From the NCBI GenBank assembly GCA_016932475.1, contig JAFGCU010000027.1, positions 1 through 64,000 on the forward strand: 64,000 nucleotides of DNA, written 5' to 3'. This DNA is from Anaerolineales bacterium (GTDB taxonomy: Bacteria; Chloroflexota; Anaerolineae; Anaerolineales; RBG-16-64-43). Position 1 is the first letter of the stretch, and each line of letters starts with the position of its first letter. The translations under genes and the position numbers were made by a program. The notes under the pieces were generated by a model, which had not been told where the DNA came from, did no database searches, and worked only from the letters and a program-made list of their open reading frames with translations. This document shows, piece by piece, positions 50,175 to 59,447 of the stretch.

Positions 50175-52932
50175 ACTCTATCTTCTGGACGGGCATGCCC
50201 TCGCCTACCGGGCATATTTCGCGCTGACCGCCGCCGGCACACAGGCCAGCCGCTGGATCACGGCCCAGGGCGAACCGACCGCGGGCACCTACGGTTTCAC
50301 ATCCATCCTCCTGTCGCTTCTGGAAAAAGAGAAACCCCAGTACCTGGCCGTCGCTTTCGACACCGGGCGCACCTTCCGCGACGATCTGTATCCTGAGTAC
50401 AAGGCGACCCGCGCCAAGATGCCCGAGGACCTGCGGCCGCAGATCGACCGCATCCGCGAAGTGGTCCGCGCGTTCCGCATCCCCGTCCTGGAAGCCGAAG
50501 GCTTCGAAGCCGACGATGTGCTCGGCACGGTCGCGCGGCAGGCGGGCAAGGAAGGCACCGATGCGTTGATCCTCAGCGGCGACCGCGACCTGCTCCAGCT
50601 GATCGACGACAAAGTCTCGGTCCGCCTGCCGGGCCGCTCGCTTTCGGAATCCACCGATTACGACGCCGCCCGGTTCCAGCAGGAATGGGGATTCCCGCCG
50701 CTGACTTTGATCGATTACAAAGCGCTGGTCGGGGACAAATCCGACAACATCCCGGGCGTCCCGGGAGTCGGCGAAAAGACGGCGACCGAACTGCTGAAGA
50801 AATTCGGCTCGTTCGATTCGATCTATGAAAACCTGGATAACATCCCGCCGCGCTACCGCGCGAAGCTGGAAGCCGGGCGCGAGAGCGCGCTCCTTTCGCG
50901 CCGCCTGGCCACCATCCGCACCGACGCCCCGGTGGCAATTTCGCTCGAAGCCTGCCGGGCGGGGCAGTACGCCCGCGAAGAAATCGCCGCGCTGTTCCAG
51001 ACGCTCGAGTTCCGAACACTGCTCTCGCGCCTGCCGGCTTCCGCTTCGTCCGGGATCCAGCTTGGAATGTTTGCCGAGGCGAAGCCGCGCCCGGAACCGG
51101 GCCGCTGGCAGCTGGTCGATGACGAAGGCAAACTTGCGGATCTGGCGGAAAAAATCTCCCGCGCGCCGGTCCTGGCGGTGGATACCGAAACCACCTCCAC
51201 CGATCCGATGCGCGCCGAACTTGTCGGGGTCTCGTTTTCCGTCGCAGAGGGGGAGGGGTATTATCTGCCCCTGCGCCATGCGGACGGGCCGAACCTCGAT
51301 TTCGGCGCGGTGAAAAGCAGGCTCGCGGCAATTCTTGCCGACCCCCGCATCCCGAAAGCCGGCCACAACATCAAATACGACCTGACGGTCCTGGCGCGCG
51401 CCGGGCTGCCGATCTCCGCGCCGGCCTTCGACACGATGATCGCCGAGTGGCTGTGCAATCCCGCCTCGCGCAACCTCGGATTGAAGGACCTCGGATTTGT
51501 CCGGCTGGGGGTGGAGATGACCCCGATCGAGGCGCTGATCGGCAAGGGCGCGAAGCAGACCACCATGGACCGCGTGCCCGCAGCCCAGGCGGCGCCCTAC
51601 GCCGCCGCCGATGCGGATGTCACGCTGCGCCTGGTCGCCCCGCTGCGGAAGGAGATGGAGGAACGCAGCCAGACAAAGCTGTTCGAAGAGATGGAGATGC
51701 CTCTCATCCCGATTCTGGCCGCGATGGAGCAGGAGGGCGTCACCCTGGATCTTCCGTACCTTTCCAAGCTGGGCGATGATTTCCAGGCCGAGCTCCGGAA
51801 AATCGAAACCGAGGTGCATGCGCTTATCGGCCGTCCCTTCAACCTGAATTCCACCCAGCAGCTGGCGGATGCGCTCTTCGGCCAGCTGCAATTGCAGCCG
51901 CCGGACAAATCCCGCAAAACCGCGGCCGGCAAATATTCCACCGCCGCGGACGTCCTCGAGAGCCTGGTCGGCCAGCATCCGGTGGTGGAACTGATCCTCC
52001 GCCACCGCGAGCTGTCCAAACTGCTCTCCACGTACGTCCTCGCGCTGCGCGACGAGGTCAATCCGGTCACCGGCCGCGTGCACACCTCCTACAACCAGAC
52101 CGGAACCGTCACCGGAAGGGTTTCGTCCTCCGATCCGAATCTGCAGAATATCCCGACCCGGACCGAGGAGGGCCGGCGTCTGCGCCGCGCGTTCACCGGC
52201 ACATCCGGCCGCCGCCTGCTCTCGATCGACTACTCCCAGATCGAGCTGCGCCTGGCGGCGCACATGGCGAAGGATCCGGGGATGACCGAAGCGTTCCGCC
52301 GCGGCGAGGATATCCATGCCGCAACCGCGGCGGCTGTATACGGCGTGCCGCTCGCCGAGGTCACTCCCGCGATGCGGCGGCATGCCAAGGCGGTCAACTT
52401 CGGCCTGCTGTACGGCCAAACCGCCTTCGGGCTGACCCGTTCGACCGACATGACACTCTCCGACGCGGAGAAATTCATCAGCACCTATTTTGAACGCTTC
52501 GCCGGGATCCGCGACTTTGTGCAGAACACAAAACGGCTGGCCGCCCGGCAGGGATATGTGGAGACAATGCTCGGCCGGCGCCGGTATTTCCCGGAGCTCG
52601 GTCCGACGGCGCGCCTGGATGTAAATGCCCGCAACCGCGCGGAGCGCGAAGCGGTCAACGCCCCGGTCCAGGGTTCGGCCGCCGACATCATGAAGATCGC
52701 GATGATCCGGCTGCCGGATGCTCTATCCCAGGCCGGCCTGGACGCGCGGATGATCCTGCAGGTGCACGACGAACTGGTCCTCGACTGCCCCCCCGCCGAA
52801 ATCCCGCGGGCGGCACGAATCGTGCGGCAAATCATGGAGGGGGTGCTTGCCCTCAGCGTCCCGCTGGTCGCGGACGCGAAGGAAGGACCCAACTGGGAGG
52901 AGATGCAGGCCGTGAAGCTTCCGGCGGAATAA
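50164..52932 (+). CDS. polA: DNA polymerase I
   Basis: The 922-residue polymerase has the N-terminal 5'-3' exonuclease (about 1-290, with LILSGDRDLLQLID and GDKSDNIPGVPGVGEKTA). The 3'-5' exonuclease-like domain (about 315-495) retains the motifs DTE (Asp340, Glu342), NIKYD (402-406) and YAAAD (479-483), so proofreading should be active, unlike in Taq-type enzymes. The polymerase has DYSQIELR (689-696), the O-helix RRHAKAVNFGLLYG (738-751) and QVHDELVLD near the C-terminus. The ATG at 50164 overlaps the upstream receiver-protein gene by 11 bp. It acts in repair and Okazaki-fragment processing. Confidence 0.97.
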   Translation: MTPKLYLLDGHALAYRAYFALTAAGTQASRWITAQGEPTAGTYGFTSILLSLLEKEKPQYLAVAFDTGRTFRDDLYPEYKATRAKMPEDLRPQIDRIREVVRAFRIPVLEAEGFEADDVLGTVARQAGKEGTDALILSGDRDLLQLIDDKVSVRLPGRSLSESTDYDAARFQQEWGFPPLTLIDYKALVGDKSDNIPGVPGVGEKTATELLKKFGSFDSIYENLDNIPPRYRAKLEAGRESALLSRRLATIRTDAPVAISLEACRAGQYAREEIAALFQTLEFRTLLSRLPASASSGIQLGMFAEAKPRPEPGRWQLVDDEGKLADLAEKISRAPVLAVDTETTSTDPMRAELVGVSFSVAEGEGYYLPLRHADGPNLDFGAVKSRLAAILADPRIPKAGHNIKYDLTVLARAGLPISAPAFDTMIAEWLCNPASRNLGLKDLGFVRLGVEMTPIEALIGKGAKQTTMDRVPAAQAAPYAAADADVTLRLVAPLRKEMEERSQTKLFEEMEMPLIPILAAMEQEGVTLDLPYLSKLGDDFQAELRKIETEVHALIGRPFNLNSTQQLADALFGQLQLQPPDKSRKTAAGKYSTAADVLESLVGQHPVVELILRHRELSKLLSTYVLALRDEVNPVTGRVHTSYNQTGTVTGRVSSSDPNLQNIPTRTEEGRRLRRAFTGTSGRRLLSIDYSQIELRLAAHMAKDPGMTEAFRRGEDIHAATAAAVYGVPLAEVTPAMRRHAKAVNFGLLYGQTAFGLTRSTDMTLSDAEKFISTYFERFAGIRDFVQNTKRLAARQGYVETMLGRRRYFPELGPTARLDVNARNRAEREAVNAPVQGSAADIMKIAMIRLPDALSQAGLDARMILQVHDELVLDCPPAEIPRAARIVRQIMEGVLALSVPLVADAKEGPNWEEMQAVKLPAE

Positions 52933-52959
52933 CCCGGGCGCTTCCGAAATGCGCTTGGC

Positions 52960-54666
52960 ATGAAACCGACGATTCGCGGAATAGGGATCCTCTGCTTCAC
53001 AGGAATCCTGCTGGCGGCGTGCCTCGGCGCCAACCCCGCCGGGGAAGAGGCCGCCAAACGATCCACGCTGGACGCGGCGGAGACCGCCGTGGCACTGCTC
53101 TCGACGACCAACACTCCCTTCCTTCCCAGCCAGGATCCCGGTCCGCTTGCCCCAACGACCGGCGCGCCCACGACCTCCGCAGAAACCGCCCCCTCGATCT
53201 GGTTTTCACCCGCTTTACCGGCGTCGTTCAAATCATCCTTTCCGCTGCCCGCGGGATGGCTTATCGCCGCGGAACCGGAGACGGCCTTCGTCCGGCTGCA
53301 ACCCGGTGGCGAACATCCGGTTTCCAGCTGGACATATGTCCTGGCGGCGCCGTTCCCGACCGTGGCGGACGGCGTGACGGAAGCGGAGTTGCGGGGAGGA
53401 TGGTCCGGGCAGAGCTCGGGCTTCTTCACCGGCCGGCCGCTGTTGATGGATCAGAATACACTGGAGGTTTTTTCCGCCGTCTGGGGAAATCCCGCTCCGG
53501 GCGCGACGCAGGTTGTGCCCGCGGAAGCGCTCCTGGATGCGGCCTGGTCCTTGCGCCCCGCGTGGGCCGTGATCCCGTGGGAGGCGGTGGAGCCGCGCTG
53601 GAAGGTACTCGCGCTCGACGGGCAATCTCCGCTGCAGAAAGAATTCGCCCCCGGCGGGTACGCGCTCAACGTGCCGATCTCCTGCCTGGGGGATGCGGCG
53701 CTGTGCGGCGGAGAACTGGCCGGCCTGATTCCGCAGGCGAACCGGGACCCGTCCAAACTCACCACGTTGATCCTCACCGGCGTGACTGCGCTCGTGCGCG
53801 CGACGGCCTACACGATGGAGACGCGCGGGGTAACCTACCCGGCGCAGGATATCGGGCCGCTCCTGCAATCCGCCGACCTGACCCACATCAGCAACGAGAT
53901 CCCCTTCGCGCAGAATTGCCCGCCGCCGGATCCGAGCCCCGGGCTCTACCGCTTCTGCTCCGATCCGCGCTACATCGACCTTCTGGAATATATCGGAACG
54001 GATATCGTCGAACTCACCGGGAACCACGTTCTGGATTATAAAAAAGCCGCCCTGTTGTATACACTGGACCTTTACCGCCAGCGCGGATGGCAGTTCTACG
54101 CCAGCGGCGCGGATTTATCGTCCGCCCGGCAGCCGATCTTGGTCGAACACAACGGCAACCGTCTGGCGTTTATCGGGTGCAACCGGGTCGGATACAACGG
54201 AGAATGGGCTGGCGATACCGCGCCCGGCGCCGCCCCGTGCGATTTCGGGTACATCCAAAGCGAGATCCGCCGCCTGCGGCTCGAGGGGTATCTCCCCGTG
54301 ATGACCTTTCAGTACTTCGAGTATTACCAATATGAGCCCACCATCCAGCAAGCCGAGGAGTTCGGATGGATCGCGGATTCCGGGGCGGTGATTGTTTCCG
54401 GAAGTCAGGCCCACCATCCGCAGGGCTTCCACTTCCGGGATTCCACCTACATCCATTACGGATTGGGCAACCTGTTCTTCGATCAGTTCGGGTATGCGAA
54501 CGAGACGGAGTTGGCCTTTATCGACCGGCACGTGTTCTATCAGGGGCGGTACCTCGGCGTCGAACTCTTTACCATCCGTTTTGTGGATTACGCCCGGCCG
54601 CGGTTCATGACCTCCGAGGAACGGTCCGGGTTCCTCCCCACGGTCTTTTCCGCCAGCGGCTGGTAA
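52960..54666 (+). CDS. CapA family lipoprotein with N-terminal extension
   Basis: The 568-residue protein has a lipoprotein-type signal (LLAAC, Cys about 21). About 250 residues without clear similarity follow, then a CapA/PgsA-type metallophosphatase-like domain (about 270-568) with DIVELTGNHVLDY, GSQAHHPQG and YGLGNLFFDQ. PgsA-type proteins act in poly-gamma-glutamate or capsule export, but many CapA-like proteins have no such role, so the activity is uncertain. It lies 27 bp after polA and 8 bp before queG, in one possible transcription unit. Confidence 0.85.
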   Translation: MKPTIRGIGILCFTGILLAACLGANPAGEEAAKRSTLDAAETAVALLSTTNTPFLPSQDPGPLAPTTGAPTTSAETAPSIWFSPALPASFKSSFPLPAGWLIAAEPETAFVRLQPGGEHPVSSWTYVLAAPFPTVADGVTEAELRGGWSGQSSGFFTGRPLLMDQNTLEVFSAVWGNPAPGATQVVPAEALLDAAWSLRPAWAVIPWEAVEPRWKVLALDGQSPLQKEFAPGGYALNVPISCLGDAALCGGELAGLIPQANRDPSKLTTLILTGVTALVRATAYTMETRGVTYPAQDIGPLLQSADLTHISNEIPFAQNCPPPDPSPGLYRFCSDPRYIDLLEYIGTDIVELTGNHVLDYKKAALLYTLDLYRQRGWQFYASGADLSSARQPILVEHNGNRLAFIGCNRVGYNGEWAGDTAPGAAPCDFGYIQSEIRRLRLEGYLPVMTFQYFEYYQYEPTIQQAEEFGWIADSGAVIVSGSQAHHPQGFHFRDSTYIHYGLGNLFFDQFGYANETELAFIDRHVFYQGRYLGVELFTIRFVDYARPRFMTSEERSGFLPTVFSASGW

Positions 54667-54674
54667 CCCTCCTT

Positions 54675-55718
54675 ATGGAAACCTGCAAAACGGCGATCCG
54701 CCGGCGCGCGCTCGAATTGGGTTTCACCCTGTGCGGATTCACCACCGCCGCGCCCCCGGAGGATTATCCACGATTCCGGGAATGGGTTGCCGCCGGCCTG
54801 CACGCCGGGATGGGCTACCTGGCGGCTGACCGCCCGCTCGCCGTGCGGGCCGACCCCACCCGCCTGCTCCCCTCCGCCCGCTCGATCATCGCGCTCGCCG
54901 CTGCCTATCCCCCGCCTCCGGCCGCCGAGAACCTGCCACTGGAGGGGGCTGTCGCGGCCTACGCGCTCGGCGACGATTATCACGAGGTCATCCGCGCCCG
55001 CCTGCGAACCCTGTGCGAGTATGTCAGCTCATGGACCGGGCAGCATGTGGCAAGCCGCGGATGCGTAGATACCGCTCCGCTCCTCGAGCGGGAGATTGCC
55101 TCGCGCGCCGGATTGGGCTGGATCGGGCGGAACTCGATGCTGATCCACCCCCGGTTCGGCTCGTACCTCTTCCTGGCGGAAATTCTCACCGAGCTGGAGA
55201 TTCCGCCCGATCCCCCGTTTACCGCCGACCGTTGCGGGACCTGCACCCGTTGCCGGCAGGCTTGCCCGACCGGATGCATCCTCCCGGATAGGACGATAGA
55301 TTCCGGGCGCTGCATCTCCTACCTTACCATCGAGCATCGCGGGCCAATCCCCGCTGCCTTGCGCGGCATGATGGGACGCGCCGTCTTTGGATGCGACCTC
55401 TGCCAGACCGCCTGCCCGTGGAACCGGAATGCGCCGCCCGCCATGGATGCGGTGTTTTTTCCGCGGGCCCACTTCCCGATCCGCGACATGGTCCGGGAAT
55501 ATCTGCTTCCGGAAGAGGCATGGCAGGAGCGATTCCGGCGCAGCCCGATCCGCCGGACGGGCCGGGAAGGGTACCGGCGGAACCTTCTGATCGCCCTTGG
55601 AAATGCCCGCCGGGAAGAGGCTGTGCCGGTCCTGGAGGCCGCCGCGCGGGATCCCGACCCAGTCTTGAGTGAATGCGCGGTCTGGGCGTTGGGCCGGATT
55701 CGAGAGGAAAATGCCTGA
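54675..55718 (+). CDS. queG: Epoxyqueuosine reductase
   Basis: It reduces epoxyqueuosine to queuosine in the tRNA wobble position, using cobalamin and two 4Fe-4S clusters. The 347-residue protein has the N-terminal cobalamin-binding part (about 1-170, with RAGLGWIGRNSMLIHPRFGS) and the ferredoxin-like clusters CGTCTRCRQACPTG and CDLCQTACPWN. A HEAT-like C-terminus follows (NLLIALGNARREEAVPVLEA). The length is close to the usual 350-380. The start lacks a Shine-Dalgarno sequence and is 8 bp after the CapA-like gene, so coupling is likely. No other queuosine gene is nearby. Confidence 0.93.
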   Translation: METCKTAIRRRALELGFTLCGFTTAAPPEDYPRFREWVAAGLHAGMGYLAADRPLAVRADPTRLLPSARSIIALAAAYPPPPAAENLPLEGAVAAYALGDDYHEVIRARLRTLCEYVSSWTGQHVASRGCVDTAPLLEREIASRAGLGWIGRNSMLIHPRFGSYLFLAEILTELEIPPDPPFTADRCGTCTRCRQACPTGCILPDRTIDSGRCISYLTIEHRGPIPAALRGMMGRAVFGCDLCQTACPWNRNAPPAMDAVFFPRAHFPIRDMVREYLLPEEAWQERFRRSPIRRTGREGYRRNLLIALGNARREEAVPVLEAAARDPDPVLSECAVWALGRIREENA

Positions 55719-55853
55719 AAAATAGCCGATTTTTCGGCTTGTGGCACATTCCCATTCAATTCGGTAGAATACCCTTATCCGGTCTTCCAAACCACCCATC
55801 ATTTCAAAAGGTCAATTTCAGGCCCCCAGGGAAGACGCGGAGGAAAGGAGAAA

Positions 55854-56567
55854 ATGTCAGATCTGAATAACTCGGAAGATTTTGGCGATACCGCCGGTTT
55901 TTATCCCAAGCGCCGTGAGGGTTTGGGTAACTTCTTCATGGGCATGCTGACCGGCGTCGCCGTCGTCATCGGCGTCTTCCTCCTGATCATCGGGATTGGC
56001 GGACCCGGCGCCCTGCCGCTGCCGTTTTTATCCTCGCCGACGCCTTTCCCCACCGCCACGATCGCGGCAACCCTGACCTTCACGCCTTCGCTCACGTTCA
56101 CCGCCTCACCGGAAACGCCGGCGATCACCCCAACCCCGAACTGTCCGGCGGAATATGTCATTCAGTCGGGCGACCTGCTCAGCACGATCGCTGAAAAATG
56201 CGGCATCTCGGTCGAGGCGATCGTCGCGCTCAATCCGACGATCGATCCGAATAACATCCAGGTCGGAACGACAATCCTTCTTCCGCCGGCAGGAACCGGC
56301 TTCACCCCGACCGTCATCCCCGCGGACACGATACCCGGGACGGTCATTTCCATCCGGGTGCAGGCGGGGGACACGCTCGAGTCGATTGCGGGAAAATGCT
56401 GGTCGACCGTCGACGATCTGATCAAGACCAATAACATCGATGATCCCAACTTCCTGTCCGTGGGCATGGAACTGAAATGCCACTACGGGATCGCCACGCC
56501 GGTCCCGAGCCGCGTCTCTCCGACCTTCGGCCCTACACCGACGTATACGGTCACGCCGGCGCCATAA
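55854..56567 (+). CDS. Membrane-anchored protein with two LysM domains
   Basis: The 237-residue protein has a cytoplasmic tail (1-28), one transmembrane helix (about 29-52), and a Thr/Pro linker (about 60-95). LysM domains follow at about 100-145 (YVIQSGDLLSTIAEKCGISV) and about 163-208 (IRVQAGDTLESIAGKCWSTV), with a Thr/Pro C-terminal tail. Each LysM holds a Cys in its first helix. AAAGGAG lies 4-5 nt upstream of the ATG. It is a stand-alone gene followed by palindromic repeat and terminator. Confidence 0.88.
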   Translation: MSDLNNSEDFGDTAGFYPKRREGLGNFFMGMLTGVAVVIGVFLLIIGIGGPGALPLPFLSSPTPFPTATIAATLTFTPSLTFTASPETPAITPTPNCPAEYVIQSGDLLSTIAEKCGISVEAIVALNPTIDPNNIQVGTTILLPPAGTGFTPTVIPADTIPGTVISIRVQAGDTLESIAGKCWSTVDDLIKTNNIDDPNFLSVGMELKCHYGIATPVPSRVSPTFGPTPTYTVTPAP

Positions 56568-56578
56568 CCTCACTTCCT

Positions 56579-56649
56579 CCCTCATCCCCTGCCCTTCTCC
56601 CAGCGTATGCTGGGAGAAGGGAGTCGGCGTTCTTCCGACGGGATGAGGG
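56579..56649. repeat. Compound palindromic repeat
   Basis: Outer arms CCCTCATCCC (56579-56588) and GGGATGAGGG (56640-56649) enclose a 13-bp perfect hairpin CCCTTCTCCCAGC (56592-56604) / GCTGGGAGAAGGG (56609-56621). This two-level structure is not part of the nearby terminator. Confidence 0.8.
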
Positions 56650-56656
56650 CGAGGAT

Positions 56657-56693
56657 AAAAAAGCCCCGCGCGAAAGTCAGCGCGGGGTTTTTT
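56657..56693. terminator. Bidirectional rho-independent terminator
   Basis: An 8-bp stem CCCCGCGC / GCGCGGGG is flanked by A6 on the left and T6 on the right, between the convergent LysM and groEL genes. Confidence 0.9.
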
Positions 56694-56714
56694 ATATCTT
56701 TGTTTCGGAACGGA

Positions 56715-58361
56715 TTAGTAATCCATTCCGCCGCCGCCGCCGGGCGGCATCGGCATCGGTTTTTCCTTCTCCGGCGCATCGGTGATCAGCGCCTCGGTGG
56801 TGAGGATCATGGCGGCGATGGAGGCTGCATTCTCCAGCGCGCCGCGGACGACCTTGACCGGGTCGATGATGCCGGCCTTGATCATGTCCGTGTATTCGTT
56901 GGTCAGAACATTGAAGCCGATGTGCTTGTTCTTGGCTTCGGCGGATTTGCGGCGCACGGCGTCGATCACGACCGCGCCATCCTCGCCGGCATTCGCGGCG
57001 AGCCGGCGGATCGGGGCTTCAAGTGCCTTGCGGACGACATTCACGCCCACCTGGGCATCATCCGAATCCATCTTGATTTTATCCAACGCGGAAGCGGCGT
57101 TGATCAGCGAGATTTCCCCGCCGGCCACGATGCCTTCTTCCACGGCCGCGCGCGCCGCCGAGAGGGCGTCTTCCACGCGATGCTTCTTTTCCTTCAGCTC
57201 GGTCTCGGTCGCCGCGCCGACGCGGATCACGGCCACGCCGCCGGAGAGCTTGGCCAGCCGCTCCTGCAGCTTTTCCTTGTCGTAGTCGGAAGTGGATTTG
57301 TCGATCTCAACCTTGATCTCGTCGATCCGGCCTTTAATTTTCTTCGCGTCGCCCTTGCCGCCGACGATCGTGGTGTCGTCCTTGGTGGCGACGATCTTGT
57401 CGCATTTACCGAGGTCGGCGAGAGTCGTGTTTTCCAGCTTCTTGCCGAGTTCTTCGGTGATGACCGTGCCGCCGGTGAGGATGGCGATATCCTGGAGCAT
57501 GGCCTTGCGGCGGTCGCCGAACCCGGGGGCCTTGACGGCCAGCACGTTGAGCATGCCGCGCAGTTTGTTCAGCACGAGGGTGGCCAGGGCTTCGCCGTCA
57601 ATCTCTTCGGCGATGATCACCAGGTCCCGCTTGCCGGTCTGGACGAGTTTTTCCAGGATCGGGACAATGTCGGTCGCGGCGGAGATTTTCTTGTCGTAGA
57701 TCAGGATGTACGGCTCGGTGATGACGCTTTCCATCGCTTCCGGGCTGGTGATGAAGTACGCGGAAATGTAGCCGCGGTCGAACTGCATGCCTTCGACGTA
57801 CTCGGTTTCAAACTGCAGACTCTTGGATTCCTCGACCGTAATCACGCCGTCTTTGCCGACTTTATCCATCACATCGGCGATCAGGGAGCCGATCTGGGCG
57901 TCGGCGGCGGAGTTGGTGGCAACCGAGGCGATTTCCTCTTTGGTTTCAATCTTCTGGGACTGGGCGCGGATGGCTTCCACGGCCGCGGCGGTGGCCTTCT
58001 CGATCCCGTGCTTGATCAGCATCGGGTTGGCGCCGGCCGCGACGCTCTTGAGGCCTTCGATCACGATCGCGTGCGCGAGGACCGTCGAGGTGGTGGTGCC
58101 GTCGCCGGCGATGTCGTTGGTCTTGGTGGCGGCTTCCTTGAGGAGCTGGGCGCCCATGTTCTGATACGGATCCTCCAGCTCGATCTCCTTGGCCACGGTC
58201 ACGCCGTCGTGGGTGATGGTCGGGGCGCCGAATTTCTTATCCAGCGCGACATTCCGCCCTTTGGGGCCGAGGGTGGTGGCGACCGCATTGGCGAGGATTT
58301 CGATGCCTTCCTTCAACCGTTTGCGGGCCTCATCGGAAAAGACAATTTGTTTGGCACTCAT
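56715..58361 (-). CDS. groL: 60 kDa chaperonin GroEL
   Basis: The 548-residue chaperonin forms the double-ring folding chamber with GroES. Family motifs are visible in order: [27 protein letters not shown] (ATP binding), [13 protein letters not shown], and the C-terminal GGGGGMDY tail. GroES lies 42 bp upstream. AGGAG precedes the ATG. Expression should be controlled by the CIRCE element at 58742. Single-copy in this window. Confidence 0.98.
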   Translation of the reverse strand: MSAKQIVFSDEARKRLKEGIEILANAVATTLGPKGRNVALDKKFGAPTITHDGVTVAKEIELEDPYQNMGAQLLKEAATKTNDIAGDGTTTSTVLAHAIVIEGLKSVAAGANPMLIKHGIEKATAAAVEAIRAQSQKIETKEEIASVATNSAADAQIGSLIADVMDKVGKDGVITVEESKSLQFETEYVEGMQFDRGYISAYFITSPEAMESVITEPYILIYDKKISAATDIVPILEKLVQTGKRDLVIIAEEIDGEALATLVLNKLRGMLNVLAVKAPGFGDRRKAMLQDIAILTGGTVITEELGKKLENTTLADLGKCDKIVATKDDTTIVGGKGDAKKIKGRIDEIKVEIDKSTSDYDKEKLQERLAKLSGGVAVIRVGAATETELKEKKHRVEDALSAARAAVEEGIVAGGEISLINAASALDKIKMDSDDAQVGVNVVRKALEAPIRRLAANAGEDGAVVIDAVRRKSAEAKNKHIGFNVLTNEYTDMIKAGIIDPVKVVRGALENAASIAAMILTTEALITDAPEKEKPMPMPPGGGGGMDY

Positions 58362-58403
58362 AGCTCAATCTCCTGGATTTTTCCGGTTGGTGAGCAGGCT
58401 CAC

Positions 58404-58700
58404 CTAACCTTCAACGATGGCAAGGATATCGGATTCTTTTACGATGAGCAGCTTCTTGCCGTCCACCTTGACCTCGGTGCCGGCGTACTTCGCATACAGG
58501 ACGGTGTTGCCAACTTTGACATCCATCGCGATGCGCTCTCCGTCTTCGTCCCGCGCACCGGGTCCTATGGAAAGGATCTTTCCCTTCTGCGGTTTTTCCT
58601 TGGCGGTATCGGGGATCACGATTCCGGCAGGAGTCATCTCTTCCTGCTCCAAGGGCTCGATGATGACCCGATCGCCAAGCGGTTTAAATGTAACAGCCAT
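58404..58700 (-). CDS. groS: 10 kDa co-chaperonin GroES
   Basis: The 98-residue GroES caps the GroEL ring. Motifs include [17 protein letters not shown], the mobile-loop region [18 protein letters not shown], and [16 protein letters not shown]. The ATG at 58700 has GGAGG 8 nt upstream; an in-frame ATG 6 nt earlier is too close to it. It is the first gene of the groES-groEL operon with the CIRCE operator about 40 nt upstream. Confidence 0.97.
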   Translation of the reverse strand: MAVTFKPLGDRVIIEPLEQEEMTPAGIVIPDTAKEKPQKGKILSIGPGARDEDGERIAMDVKVGNTVLYAKYAGTEVKVDGKKLLIVKESDILAIVEG

Positions 58701-58741
58701 CTTCATTACCTCCTTTATGAATTTGTCTCTGATTTTGAGAA

Positions 58742-58768
58742 TTAGCACTCATATGGCCCGAGTGCCAA
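58742..58768. promoter_or_regulatory. CIRCE operator for HrcA
   Basis: TTAGCACTC-N9-GAGTGCCAA matches the CIRCE inverted repeat (TTAGCACTC-N9-GAGTGCTAA) with one mismatch. It is 42 nt upstream of groES, so HrcA-type heat-shock repression is expected. hrcA itself is not in the window. Confidence 0.95.
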
Positions 58769-58857
58769 TAGGCATAATACACGACGGGTTTGGAGATGTC
58801 AAGGGTTTGGGTCGAATTGAAGGGATAAACCCGGCAAAAGCGGGAATCCGCCTAAAA

Positions 58858-59226
58858 TCAGCGGTTGATTATTCGAGCTACCGTTGTCTCCAGATCATCA
58901 AATTCCACCGGTTTGGGCAGGAACGCATCCGCGCCGGCGGCCATGATTCCGGAAACGATCGCATCCTGTGTGTCGGAGGAGACGGCCAGGATCGGCACCG
59001 GTGCGAGCTGCGGATCCCTGCGGATAAACCGGATCACCTCGCCGCCATCCACCCCCTGCATGTGGACGTCCAAGACCAGAAGATGGGGAAGACCCTTGGA
59101 CATGGTTTCGATCGCGAGCCGCGGGCTATAGACCGGCCGGGCCTGAAAGCCGATCAGGCTCAACATCTTAACGATGCCGTCGGCGGTTTCGCGGTTGTCG
59201 TCCACGACCAAAGCTGTCTGCGTCAT
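58858..59226 (-). CDS. Stand-alone response regulator receiver protein
   Basis: The 122-residue protein is a single REC domain: VVDDNRE at the N-terminus, phospho-acceptor Asp in VLDVHMQGVDGGE, Thr/Ser switch in VSSD and Lys in LPKPVEF. No output domain follows, so it acts in a phosphorelay or by protein contact. The ATG at 59226 is preferred to a TTG 12 nt upstream. No histidine kinase is nearby. Confidence 0.92.
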   Translation of the reverse strand: MTQTALVVDDNRETADGIVKMLSLIGFQARPVYSPRLAIETMSKGLPHLLVLDVHMQGVDGGEVIRFIRRDPQLAPVPILAVSSDTQDAIVSGIMAAGADAFLPKPVEFDDLETTVARIINR

Positions 59227-59323
59227 GGCTTGCGGCAATCTCCAAGAATCATTCTACTCTTAAATTGGAAAAGCCGGATTCAGAGAAAAACCGACTCCCG
59301 GTCTTCCTAAGTCAATAAACCTG

Positions 59324-59400
59324 TTAACCGCCAAGGCACGAAGACACGAAGTCAAACCATGAATTCTTTGCGTCTTGGGGTCTTGGTGTCTTCGTGGTTT
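59324..59400. repeat. CACGAAG-type dispersed palindrome
   Basis: Left arm AAGGCACGAAGACACGAAG and right arm CTTGGTGTCTTCGTGGTT are near complements and enclose about 30 bp. The same family occurs at 28923-28988, 35746-35943 (interrupted) and 61802-61863. Confidence 0.75.
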
Positions 59401-59447
59401 ATAAATATAGCCTCACCTTAACCAGAAAACCTCATAAATAAATCGGA

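Noticed and set aside
50116-52419. 767-residue open frame on the minus strand
   Set aside because: Antisense to polA, which has all polymerase motifs; the antisense protein has no recognisable domain.
56607-58745. 712-residue open frame on the plus strand
   Set aside because: Antisense to groEL and groES; long antisense frames are common over highly biased chaperonin genes.
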